Part shown: piece by piece, positions 24,330-32,510 of the stretch | Layout of the letters: every line of letters starts with the position of its first letter | Numbering within the stretch: position 1 is the stretch's first letter | NCBI GenBank assembly: GCA_963966275.1 | Contig: CAWZYQ010000005.1 | Span: forward strand, 1 to 58,144 | DNA length: 58,144 nucleotides | Reading direction: 5' to 3' | From: UBA10427 sp003500135 | Lineage (GTDB): Bacteria > Bacteroidota > Bacteroidia > Cytophagales > Cyclobacteriaceae | Notes under the pieces: generated by a model | Databases searched by the model: none | What the model was told of the DNA's origin: nothing | What the model saw: only the letters and a program-made list of their open reading frames with translations | Made by a program: the position numbers and the translations under genes

Positions 24330-25684
24330 AGTACCATCATTAATTGGTTATCAATCTTCTTTTTCAGCTTTAATACTGCTGCCTTAAATTGATCTCCACG
24401 ATCTTCATAGTTTTCGAACAAATCGAAACTTGCACACGCCGGGGAAAGTAATACTACCTCACCAGATTCGGCGATCTGATAAGCCTGATCGATTGCCTTT
24501 TCCACATTATCTGTGCTAAACACCTCTGCCAGGCCTTTAAAAGCCTTTTCAATTTTAGAATTATCTGCTCCAAGGGCGACGATTGCTTTAACTTTACTTT
24601 CTACCAAATTGTGCAAGGCCGAATAGTCGTTCCCTTTGTCTTTACCCCCGGCGATCCAGATGACCGGCTGATCATAACTTTCAAGTGCATAATAAACGGC
24701 ATCTACGTTGGTAGCCTTTGAGTCATTCACAAATGATACGCCACCTATTTCAGCTATCTTTTCCATTCTATGCGGTGCATTGGTAAAAGTCTTCAAACCC
24801 CTTGCAACGTCACCGGCCATCAAGCCTGCTGCCATAGCTGCTTCTGCTGCACAAATCATATTTATCCAGTTATGCCTGCCCTGAAGCGGTAATTCGTCAA
24901 GATTTACCTTCACCTCAGCAGTTATGTACATTGCATGATTCTGTACATAGACACCGGATTTATTATGGAGTGAAACCGAAATTTTATTTGCTGATAATTG
25001 AAGCGTTTTCATTTTTTCAGCCACCGGTCCACTATCGGCATTGAAAATAAATGTGGAGGCCTGATCCATGTTTTGCACCAACCTGAACTTGCTTGCGATA
25101 TAATTTTGCATATCGTTTTGATAGCGGTCCAGATGGTCCGGGGCAATGTTGAGCAGCACCCCAACGTCAAATCTCGTTTCATACACTCCATCCAGTTGGA
25201 AGCTGCTCACTTCTAACACAAACAATTCATGATCTGATTCGGCCACCTGCAATGCGAAGCTTTTACCTACATTTCCGGCCAGTCCAACATTTAATCCGGC
25301 AGATTTTAAAATGTGGTAGGTCAGAAGTGTAGTGGTCGTCTTGCCATTCGTACCGGTAATGGCCACCAGCCTGGCATTGGTATATCTTGCTGCAAACTCT
25401 ATTTCAGAGATCACAGGTATTGATCGATCTTTTAATTGAAGAATTAATGGCACATCATCTGGAATACCCGGGCTCTTCACCACTAAATCGGCTTGAAGAA
25501 TTTTATAGACTGTGTGTTGGTTTTCTTCAAATTCGATCTGATGCTTATTCAGAATTTCCCTGTATTCCGGCTTGATGGCTCCCCGGTCTGATAAGAATAC
25601 ATCATAGTCCTTCTGCACGGCCAAAACCGCAGAACCGGTTCCGCTTTCTCCTCCTCCTAATATGACGATCCTTTCCTTTTTCAT
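24326..25684 (-). CDS. murD: UDP-N-acetylmuramoylalanine-D-glutamate ligase MurD
   Basis: 452 residues from the ATG at 25684; a longer reading to 25741 would add 19 residues that belong to the mraY end and are not MurD-like. N-terminal UDP fold with VILGGGESGTGSAV, ATP-binding P-loop TGTNGKTTTTL (110-120), central domain with NIAPDHLDRY, and the MurD-type IWIAGGKDKGNDY C-terminal segment. Adds D-Glu to UDP-MurNAc-L-Ala. The ATG overlaps the mraY TAA by one base (TAATG). Confidence 0.95.
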   Translation of the reverse strand: MKKERIVILGGGESGTGSAVLAVQKDYDVFLSDRGAIKPEYREILNKHQIEFEENQHTVYKILQADLVVKSPGIPDDVPLILQLKDRSIPVISEIEFAARYTNARLVAITGTNGKTTTTLLTYHILKSAGLNVGLAGNVGKSFALQVAESDHELFVLEVSSFQLDGVYETRFDVGVLLNIAPDHLDRYQNDMQNYIASKFRLVQNMDQASTFIFNADSGPVAEKMKTLQLSANKISVSLHNKSGVYVQNHAMYITAEVKVNLDELPLQGRHNWINMICAAEAAMAAGLMAGDVARGLKTFTNAPHRMEKIAEIGGVSFVNDSKATNVDAVYYALESYDQPVIWIAGGKDKGNDYSALHNLVESKVKAIVALGADNSKIEKAFKGLAEVFSTDNVEKAIDQAYQIAESGEVVLLSPACASFDLFENYEDRGDQFKAAVLKLKKKIDNQLMMVL

Positions 25685-26895
25685 TATCTTAATTTCAATG
25701 TTGCCAGCGTAACAATTGCCAACAATATGCCCACGATCCAAAAGCGCGTAACGATTTTGGATTCATGCAAACCTTTCTTTTGGTAGTGGTGATGCAATGG
25801 CGACATCAAAAATATGCGTCGTCCTTCGCCGAATTTCTTTCGGGTATATTTGAAATAAGACACCTGCATTACGACTGACAGGTTCTCCATTAAAAAAATG
25901 CCACATAAAACCGGGATCAATAATTCTTTTCGAATGGCCAATGCTAAAACAGCGATTATGGCCCCGATGGCCAGACTTCCTGTATCGCCCATAAATACCT
26001 GGGCTGGATATGTGTTGTACCAGAGAAACCCGATACATGCTCCCACGAATGCCGAACAGAAAATCACCAACTCTCCTGAGCCCGGTATGTACATCAGGTC
26101 GAGATAGCTGCTGAAAATGATATTACCAGAAATATAAGCCAGGATAGCTAGTGTCAAACCGATTATTGCGGAAGAGCCTCCTGCAAGTCCATCTACGCCA
26201 TCCGTAATATTGGCGCCGTTTGAAACGGCGGTAATCACAAAAATCACTATGCCTACGTAGGCGATCCAGGTGAAGTCGCCCAGAAATCCAAAAAGACTGG
26301 AATAGTCAAGCTCATTGTTTTTTACAAAAGGAATAGTGGTTTCCAGCGATTTGACGTCCTCATATTTCAGTTCTGACACCTCAATACCACTGGCTATTAC
26401 CTGATCCGGCGCAAATTCACGTACCAATACATCGGGGTGGAGATATAAAACAAGGCCAACGATGAGCCCAAGGCCAATTTGCCCCATCACTTTGAATTTA
26501 CCGCGCAAACCCTGTTTATTCTTCCGAAATACTTTTATGTAATCATCTATGAACCCTATACCACCCATCCATATGCTGGTCATCAGGATAAGAGCGATAT
26601 AAATATTTTCAAGTTTAGCGAAAAGTAACGTAGGCAAAACGATACCTAAAAGGATCATCAAACCACCCATTGTAGGTGTGCCCTCTTTAGCTTTTTGACC
26701 TTCCAAACCCAGGTCCCTGACTGATTCACCCACCTGTTTCGACTGTAGGTAATTGATGATCCTTTTGCCAAATGTGATGGTGATGAGCAAAGAAACCATA
26801 GCAGCAATGCCCGCCCGGAATGAAATGTACTGGAATACACTCGCCCCGATCAGGTTGTAGGTTTCATCAAGATATTCAAATAGGTAGTATAACAT
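25684..26895 (-). CDS. mraY: Phospho-MurNAc-pentapeptide transferase MraY
   Basis: 403 residues against 360 in E. coli; about ten transmembrane helices. Signature motifs: GTPTMGGLMILLGI (about 73-86), FIDDYIKVFRKNKQGLRGKFK (about 115-135, catalytic Asp pair), NGANITDGVDGLAGG in the middle and FMGDTGSLAIG toward the end. The extra length is an insert of about 45 mostly polar residues around 150-205, an external loop found in Bacteroidota MraY (established for the family as I know it). Makes lipid I from UDP-MurNAc-pentapeptide and undecaprenyl phosphate. Confidence 0.96.
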   Translation of the reverse strand: MLYYLFEYLDETYNLIGASVFQYISFRAGIAAMVSLLITITFGKRIINYLQSKQVGESVRDLGLEGQKAKEGTPTMGGLMILLGIVLPTLLFAKLENIYIALILMTSIWMGGIGFIDDYIKVFRKNKQGLRGKFKVMGQIGLGLIVGLVLYLHPDVLVREFAPDQVIASGIEVSELKYEDVKSLETTIPFVKNNELDYSSLFGFLGDFTWIAYVGIVIFVITAVSNGANITDGVDGLAGGSSAIIGLTLAILAYISGNIIFSSYLDLMYIPGSGELVIFCSAFVGACIGFLWYNTYPAQVFMGDTGSLAIGAIIAVLALAIRKELLIPVLCGIFLMENLSVVMQVSYFKYTRKKFGEGRRIFLMSPLHHHYQKKGLHESKIVTRFWIVGILLAIVTLATLKLR

Positions 26896-26907
26896 TTTCA
26901 GGCTGCT

Positions 26908-28374
26908 TTATGCGTCAAAAATCATTTTTATAGCTTCCTTTAATTCCTTTTTATCATCAAAATCTTTTCGCTCTCCTCTCACTTCCTGATAGGTTTCGTG
27001 CCCCTTTCCGGCTACTAATACAATATCCCCGGGCTGAGACAATGAAACTGCTGTTTTAATTGCTTCCCGTCGATCGTGAATGGATAGTGTCTTTTTATAT
27101 TCTGTGGGTTTTACCCCTTTTTTCATTTCATCAATTATATTGGCAGGATCTTCATCACGTGGGTTATCGGAGGTAAAGATCACCTTATCGCTGTATTTGC
27201 ACGCAATGCCTGCCATCAATGGCCTTTTTTCCTTATCCCTGTTTCCACCGCATCCTACAACTGTAATTACCTGCTCGTTGCGTGTTCTGATATCAGAAAT
27301 AGTATTGAGCACATTTTCCAGGGCGTCGGGCGTGTGGGCATAGTCGACGATTGCGAATACCCCATAGGTATTGGGCACGTGCTCAAACCTTCCGGATACC
27401 GGTTTTATTGAAGACAGCTGGGTCAAGATATCTTCCTTATCTTCTCCCAACAGTCTGGCAGCAGCATAAACAGCCAGCAGGTTATAAGCATTGAAGCTTC
27501 CGGAAACCCCAAATACTACCTGATGGTGGTCGATGTCCATTTCCAATCCCATAAATGAGTTGGACAACACCTTGCCCTTAAAATCGGCAATACCCTTCAA
27601 TCCGTAGGTGTACCTTTGGGATTTAGTGTTTTGCAGCATTACATGGCCGCGTTTGTCATCTATATTGACCAAAGAAAAAGAGGGGGCGTGCAAATCATCA
27701 AAAAGTCGTTTCTTCGCCTTGATATACGCATCGAAAGTCTGATGGTAGTCGAGGTGATCGTGTGTAATATTCGAAAAAATCGCCCCCTTATATTTTAATC
27801 CCGCTATTCGTTTTTGATCGATAGCATGGGAACTTACTTCCATAAAACAGTAGGAACAGCCTTCTTCCACCATTTTTGCCAACAACTCATTTATGCTCAC
27901 CGCATCGGCTGTGGTATGAGTGGCCTTAATAGATTTGTTCTTGATTTTATTCTCAACGGTTGTCAGCATACCGCATGGATAACCCAGCTTGCTAAAAAGC
28001 TCAAAGAGAAACGTTACAATTGTTGTTTTTCCATTCGTGCCGGTTACTCCTACAAGATTGAGTTTATCTGATGGGTTGCCGTAAAAATTGGAGGCAATAA
28101 TACCCAATGCCCCGGCACTGTCGGCCACCTGAACGATGGGTATATCGTTATTTTTGTTTTCCGGAAATTTTTCTACCACAATTGCCGAAGCGCCTTTCTC
28201 AATAGCCATATCGACAAACTGGTGTCCATCCACCTGGGTGCCTTTTACCGCTATAAACAGGCTGCCTTCCGATACTTTCCTGGAATCGAAGCAGATATCT
28301 TTGACCTCTGCTTCCATATTTCCGGAAGTAGCCTTAAGCGAAACTTTGTACAATATGTCTTTTAATATGGCCAT
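26908..28374 (-). CDS. murE: UDP-MurNAc-L-Ala-D-Glu:meso-diaminopimelate ligase MurE
   Basis: 488 residues. ATP loop TGTNGKTTIV at 111-120, Mur ligase centre with NITHDHLDYHQTF, and FAIVDYAHTPDALENVL in the C-terminal part. The specificity motif DNPR at 403-406 (TSDNPRDEDP) is the one that reads meso-diaminopimelate rather than lysine, so the organism's peptidoglycan should be mDAP-type, in line with dapF at 39055. Start ATG overlaps the ftsI TAA (TAATG); 12 bp separate it from mraY. Confidence 0.96.
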   Translation of the reverse strand: MAILKDILYKVSLKATSGNMEAEVKDICFDSRKVSEGSLFIAVKGTQVDGHQFVDMAIEKGASAIVVEKFPENKNNDIPIVQVADSAGALGIIASNFYGNPSDKLNLVGVTGTNGKTTIVTFLFELFSKLGYPCGMLTTVENKIKNKSIKATHTTADAVSINELLAKMVEEGCSYCFMEVSSHAIDQKRIAGLKYKGAIFSNITHDHLDYHQTFDAYIKAKKRLFDDLHAPSFSLVNIDDKRGHVMLQNTKSQRYTYGLKGIADFKGKVLSNSFMGLEMDIDHHQVVFGVSGSFNAYNLLAVYAAARLLGEDKEDILTQLSSIKPVSGRFEHVPNTYGVFAIVDYAHTPDALENVLNTISDIRTRNEQVITVVGCGGNRDKEKRPLMAGIACKYSDKVIFTSDNPRDEDPANIIDEMKKGVKPTEYKKTLSIHDRREAIKTAVSLSQPGDIVLVAGKGHETYQEVRGERKDFDDKKELKEAIKMIFDA

Positions 28375-30467
28375 TAACCCAGTTTCAGATATATATTACT
28401 TCCTTTTAGCGCTTTCAATCCCGGTTGCTGTGACTGTTCAATAACCCGGCCTTTGCCATCGTAAAAAACGCGAAGCCCCTGGTTTTCGAGTAAATAAATA
28501 GCGTCCCGGAGGGTCATGCCTTCTACATCGGGCACAACCTCCGGGGCTATTTCATTCGTAGTCCATAACACAGCATTATCTTTGCGCTGGGCGCGAACCC
28601 AGTCCTCGTTCGTCTTTGCCAAATGATTAATCCCCAAAACGTCGCTGATCAACAATAGGTCATCGCGATGGCCGGCCTGAATAACGGGGAAAATTCCCTG
28701 ATGCGCATATGCTACCTCAGGCATTGGTGTGTGGATTTCAATATCCTGAGCGTATATTTTATCGGCGATCTCTTTAAAAACCGGCGCAGCCACATTTGAT
28801 CCATATTGCCTGAATCCTTTTGGTTCGTCAATTACAACTATGCAGCTGTACTTAGGATTCTCAGCCGGAAAATAACCGGCAAAGGAGGTGTAGTAGTTTT
28901 TGGTGTACCTGCCATTTTTTATGTTTTGGGCCGTTCCGGTTTTTCCTGCAATTTTATAATATGAGTCGCGGATATTCATGGCAGTACCATTTTCCACCAC
29001 TCCTTCCAATAGTTTTCTTACTTTCGACAAAGTCTCTTTATCACATATCTTTTTTCTTATCACCTCCGTTTCAAAAGTCTTTATCGTTTTATCAGCTTGC
29101 TTCACATGCTTAACAATGACAGGCCGGATCATAGTACCGTCATTTGCCACGGCATTGTATAATGCAAGAATCTGAAGGGGTGTAAGTTCGAGCTCATAAC
29201 CTATTGACATCCAGGGCAAGGTGATACCACTCCAGGAAGTGTTGTCCGGGCTTTTGATCCTTGGCACCCCTTCACCAACCATTTGGAAACCAAGGGGTTG
29301 TGTTAAACCCATTGTATTGAGATAGTCGATAAATCGCTGAGGATTATCACCGAAAGCATTATCCACCATTCGGGAAATGGCAATATTGGATGACAACTCG
29401 AAAGACTCCTGGACCGTCAACCAGCCAAAACCACCCGGCTTATGGTCGCGCATGGTTTTGTTATAAAATTTATACTGGCCATCGCCTGTATCGAGAGAAT
29501 CACTTAGTTTCAGATTGGTGTCTTCGAGTAATGCTATAATTGAAGCCAGCTTTATGGTAGATCCGGGATCATGTAGCCCCTGAACTGCATAATTGTATAT
29601 CTCACGATAATCACTGCCGTTTTCGTTACGGGTCAGGTTGGATATGGCTTTGATCTCTCCTGTTTTCACTTCCATTACTACTGCACATCCATATTCCGCA
29701 TCGTGGTCTTCCAGCGCTTTTAACAGAGCCGACTCGGTTACATCCTGAAGATTAACATTGATAGTGGTTTCAATATCATACCCTTTCACCGATTTGATTT
29801 CAGTCCCGTCATAAACGGGTCTCCATCGGCCTCCTGCAATTTTGCGATAAAGCGCTTTACCATCCTGCCCCGATAAGTAATCGTTGAAACTATACTCAAG
29901 TCCGGCGCCGTCTTCATTTGCATTTACATATCCTATAGTCCGGTATCCCAAATAGCTAAAAGGACGAATTCGTCGATCCAGCTTTTCGAATATGGCCCCT
30001 CCTTTATTTCTTCCTTCCCTGAAAATCGGCCATTTGGCCATTTGCTTCTTTTCCTGGTAATCGATTAGCTTTCGATTGAGTATGATGTACTGCTTATTCG
30101 CCGATCTGGCGTCCTTTATTCTTCTTTTGTAATAGGTAGCGCTTCTGTCCCTGAAAAATGTGGATAACAGGTGAGATAGAGAATCGAGTTTTGTGTTGAA
30201 AATAGTTTCATCAGATACCGTTGGATCAAATGCCACTCTGTATAGTGGTAGTGAGGTTGCCAGTAGACTGCCATTATCGGAATAAATATTACCACGAGTT
30301 GCCTTTACTTTTTTGTATTTCAACCCGATATTATCAGCCTTGGCATTCCATTTGTCGCCTTCAACATATTGCAAATGTACCATTCTGACCACTACTGATA
30401 CAGCTACCAGACAAATGATCAGGAATGCAATCCGTACGCGCAATATGATTGACCTTCTAATATTCAC
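28374..30467 (-). CDS. ftsI: Septal transpeptidase FtsI (PBP3-like) with PASTA domain
   Basis: 697 residues, read from GTG at 30467 because it overlaps ftsL by 11 bp and gives a short cytoplasmic start before the membrane anchor (about 12-29). PBP dimerisation domain about 50-230. The transpeptidase domain has Ser303 in STIK, SSN at 358-360 and KTG at 508-510. A single PASTA domain (about 635-697, VPDVEGMTLRDAIYLLENQG) ends the protein, a feature absent from proteobacterial FtsI. It cross-links septal peptidoglycan with FtsW. Confidence 0.95.
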   Translation of the reverse strand: MNIRRSIILRVRIAFLIICLVAVSVVVRMVHLQYVEGDKWNAKADNIGLKYKKVKATRGNIYSDNGSLLATSLPLYRVAFDPTVSDETIFNTKLDSLSHLLSTFFRDRSATYYKRRIKDARSANKQYIILNRKLIDYQEKKQMAKWPIFREGRNKGGAIFEKLDRRIRPFSYLGYRTIGYVNANEDGAGLEYSFNDYLSGQDGKALYRKIAGGRWRPVYDGTEIKSVKGYDIETTINVNLQDVTESALLKALEDHDAEYGCAVVMEVKTGEIKAISNLTRNENGSDYREIYNYAVQGLHDPGSTIKLASIIALLEDTNLKLSDSLDTGDGQYKFYNKTMRDHKPGGFGWLTVQESFELSSNIAISRMVDNAFGDNPQRFIDYLNTMGLTQPLGFQMVGEGVPRIKSPDNTSWSGITLPWMSIGYELELTPLQILALYNAVANDGTMIRPVIVKHVKQADKTIKTFETEVIRKKICDKETLSKVRKLLEGVVENGTAMNIRDSYYKIAGKTGTAQNIKNGRYTKNYYTSFAGYFPAENPKYSCIVVIDEPKGFRQYGSNVAAPVFKEIADKIYAQDIEIHTPMPEVAYAHQGIFPVIQAGHRDDLLLISDVLGINHLAKTNEDWVRAQRKDNAVLWTTNEIAPEVVPDVEGMTLRDAIYLLENQGLRVFYDGKGRVIEQSQQPGLKALKGSNIYLKLG

Positions 30468-30834
30468 CTTCTTGAACTACAATTTTATTAGGTGGTGTTT
30501 TACTTTCTTCTAATCCTATTTTTCTAACTTTCTTCGCTACTTCGCTTTGTTTGCTTGCAAACATGTAATCCGCCTTCATTGAAGTATAATCCGCTCTTAA
30601 CTCCTCTACTTCAACCTGAGCTTTTTCTATTCTTCGGGTCGTTTTTTCTGCATAGTGGTTATTGCCTATGTAAAAAATAATTAGGGCAGCCACGAATAAA
30701 GCATGGGGGATATATTTCGATGGCACACCTTCCTCGAACAAATCCTCCAACTTTAGTTTTTGCTCTATAAAAGAGAAAAAGCTAAGACCCGAGCTTTTCT
30801 GCTCCTTATTTATCTTATAGCTGTTTTTACCCAT
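30457..30834 (-). CDS. ftsL: FtsL-like division protein
   Basis: 125 residues. Basic cytoplasmic N-terminus, one transmembrane helix (about 45-60, LFVAALIIFYIGN), then a periplasmic coiled coil (about 65-105, RIEKAQVEVEELRADYTSMKADY) and a short tail. Sequence identity with proteobacterial FtsL is low, but the position between rsmH and ftsI, the size and the topology all fit, as for the Bacteroidota FtsL-like family. It would bind FtsQ and FtsI to activate septal synthesis. It starts 8 bp inside rsmH. Confidence 0.82.
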   Translation of the reverse strand: MGKNSYKINKEQKSSGLSFFSFIEQKLKLEDLFEEGVPSKYIPHALFVAALIIFYIGNNHYAEKTTRRIEKAQVEVEELRADYTSMKADYMFASKQSEVAKKVRKIGLEESKTPPNKIVVQEGEY

Positions 30835-31750
30835 CGTAAACCGTCCTTTCTGCTATCCTCAACCTTGCACTTCGCGATCTTGGGTTTTCAGCCAACTCAT
30901 TCTCGTCAGGTTTTAGGGCTTTGCGCTGAATAGCTGTTAAGGGTTTTAGCGCATTGCCATAAATATCTTTTTCAACATCCCCCCTGAACTTTCCGGTGTT
31001 GATAAAATTCTTCACCAACCGGTCTTCGAGAGAGTGATAAGAAATGACAACGAGCCTTCCATTTTCTTTTAATGCTTTCACCGATTCAAGCAACATTTCG
31101 CGCAAGGCTTCGAGCTCATCATTCACTTCAATTCTTAAAGCCTGGAATACCTGCGCCAGGTATTTATTTTCTTTGCCTTTCGGGGCGAGTGGTAAAGCAA
31201 CTGCCCGAAGATCATTCACTGTTTTTATTCTTTTATCGTTACGTTGGGCCACAATTGCCTTTGCCAGTGAAAGCGCATTTTTTACCTCTCCGTACATTCC
31301 GAAAATCTTGTGAAGATCTTCCAGTGAATATTTCTTCAATACCTTTCGTGCCGTTAATGAGGACGAAGTGTCCATTCGCATGTCAAGCTCTGCATCAAAC
31401 CGGGTTGAAAACCCCCTCACGGGTTCATCTATTTGATGGGAAGAAATACCCAGGTCAGCTAAAATGCCGTCCACTTTATCTATTCCATACATTTTCAGGT
31501 GCTTTCTGAAATGCCGGAAATTGGCCCGAACGAATGTGAAGTTGGGACTTAATAATCTTTCGGCATTTTTTTCCGCATCTTCATCCTGATCAAAAGCAAA
31601 AAGTTTTCCTTCGGTAAGGTGCTCGAGAATGGCCATGGTGTGCCCGCCCCCACCAAAAGTGAGGTCCACATAAGTGCCATCAGGCTTTATATTAAGCCCT
31701 TCAACACTTTGCGGTTTTAATACGGGTTCATGATATACTGCCATCATCAT
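30827..31750 (-). CDS. rsmH: 16S rRNA m4C1402 methyltransferase RsmH
   Basis: 307 residues, normal length. SAM-binding GTYVDLTFGGGGHTMAIL (about 26-43) and downstream LADLGISSHQID are the RsmH hallmarks; the C-terminal ENPRSRSARLRIAER motif near residue 290 is also present. It N4-methylates C1402 of 16S rRNA in the ribosomal P site. Three ATG codons in a row (MMMAVYHEPVL) open it; the first overlaps the mraZ stop as ATGA. Confidence 0.96.
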   Translation of the reverse strand: MMMAVYHEPVLKPQSVEGLNIKPDGTYVDLTFGGGGHTMAILEHLTEGKLFAFDQDEDAEKNAERLLSPNFTFVRANFRHFRKHLKMYGIDKVDGILADLGISSHQIDEPVRGFSTRFDAELDMRMDTSSSLTARKVLKKYSLEDLHKIFGMYGEVKNALSLAKAIVAQRNDKRIKTVNDLRAVALPLAPKGKENKYLAQVFQALRIEVNDELEALREMLLESVKALKENGRLVVISYHSLEDRLVKNFINTGKFRGDVEKDIYGNALKPLTAIQRKALKPDENELAENPRSRSARLRIAERTVYDG

Positions 31751-32190
31751 TCATTCAAATGTTTCTCGGCCAGCTTAGAAAACGCTTCATTATCGTCGAG
31801 CAGATATTCGTCGTATACTTTAGTATTCCAAATTTCCACCCGGTTACCCATTCCGACTACTATCACGTCTTTCTCCAAGCTGGCGTATTTCATCATCATT
31901 TTGGGCACCAGAAGCCTACCGGCACTATCAAGCTCTATTTCTGCCACTCTTCTGAAAAAATTCCGCTGCAATTTGCGGTACTCTTCGTTAAACTCGTTTA
32001 ACGCCGCAATGCGCGAGTATATTTTTCTGTACTCCACCAACGAATACAATACCAAACACGGCTCCATACCACGCATAAGCACGACCTGGTTCCCGGAGGT
32101 CTCCGGCAACCTGGACTTGATCCTGGATGGCAGGGCCAATCGACCTTTAGCGTCGAGCTTACATTCGTATTCTCCTGTAAAAATGGACAT
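31747..32190 (-). CDS. mraZ: Transcriptional regulator MraZ
   Basis: 147 residues, two SpoVT-AbrB-like DNA-binding halves (about 5-50 and 75-120), each with a D-x-K/A-G-R-L-x-x-P pattern: CKLDAKGRLALPSRI and ELDSAGRLLVPKMMM. MraZ binds tandem GTGGG-type boxes in front of its own operon and represses the dcw genes (established in E. coli and mollicutes). Two such boxes lie on the predicted promoter just upstream. It is the first gene of a thirteen-gene minus-strand cluster. Confidence 0.95.
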   Translation of the reverse strand: MSIFTGEYECKLDAKGRLALPSRIKSRLPETSGNQVVLMRGMEPCLVLYSLVEYRKIYSRIAALNEFNEEYRKLQRNFFRRVAEIELDSAGRLLVPKMMMKYASLEKDVIVVGMGNRVEIWNTKVYDEYLLDDNEAFSKLAEKHLNE

Positions 32191-32219
32191 GACGTGGTGG
32201 AGTCCTTTTAATTAGTTTA

Positions 32220-32249
32220 CAAAGATACTAGCAATTGAAACAATTTCAA
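32220..32249 (-). promoter_or_regulatory. Predicted mraZ promoter (GTTG-N19-TATCTTTG)
   Basis: On the minus strand TTG (32247-32249) is separated by 19 bases from TATCTTTG (32220-32227), a full match to the Bacteroidota -7 consensus TAnnTTTG. The -7 box lies 30 bp before the mraZ ATG. Confidence 0.7.
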
Positions 32250-32265
32250 CCACTTTCTCCCACTT
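32246..32265 (-). promoter_or_regulatory. Two MraZ-type boxes over the -33 element
   Basis: Minus strand reads AAGTGGGAGA followed directly by AAGTGGTTGA: two GTGG repeats at exact 10-bp spacing, the arrangement bound by MraZ in other bacteria. They overlap the -33 element, consistent with autorepression. Confidence 0.65.
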
Positions 32266-32406
32266 TTATACACAACTTCCTAAAAATAGTAAAAAAAATA
32301 TACAAAACTACTCTTGCAGTTATTTTTTAATCATTGAAAGCAGGTATCAATCAAATATTTACGTTATAAAATGCGCATTTAAACACACATAGGGCAGATT
32401 TATATC

Positions 32407-32426
32407 TGTGGGAAAATGTGGGAGAA
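32407..32426 (+). promoter_or_regulatory. Second MraZ-like tandem box pair
   Basis: TGTGGGAAAA then TGTGGGAGAA on the plus strand, again at 10-bp spacing, 62 bp upstream of the predicted promoter of the divergent TlpA-like gene. It may extend MraZ control to that gene or help form a loop with 32246-32265. Confidence 0.5.
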
Positions 32427-32487
32427 TATTTTATCAGCAAGTATTACAAGGCCATAAAATGATCTTAATTTTATCAAAAACGTTTAG

Positions 32488-32495
32488 TAAGTTTG
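32488..32495 (+). promoter_or_regulatory. Predicted -7 box TAAGTTTG
   Basis: Matches TAnnTTTG and lies 16 bp before the ATG at 32511. The -33 partner is weak. Confidence 0.45.
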
Positions 32496-32510
32496 GAAAA
32501 ATTTTTAAGC

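Larger units (their letters stand above)
32191..32510. other. 320-bp divergent control region between mraZ and the TlpA-like gene
   Basis: No gene. It holds the mraZ promoter and boxes, a second plus-oriented TGTGGGA pair and a predicted TlpA-like gene promoter, all listed separately. The middle (32270-32400) is very A/T-rich. Confidence 0.7.

Noticed and set aside
24326..25741. Longer murD start at 25741
   Set aside because: The extra 19 residues are encoded within the end of mraY and lack similarity to MurD; the ATG at 25684 gives the normal N-terminus.
30159..30167. Perfect DnaA box TGTGGATAA inside ftsI, and TTATACACA at 32266
   Set aside because: Only isolated boxes, no cluster, no AT-rich unwinding element, no dnaA or dnaN; a few such matches are expected by chance in 58 kb.
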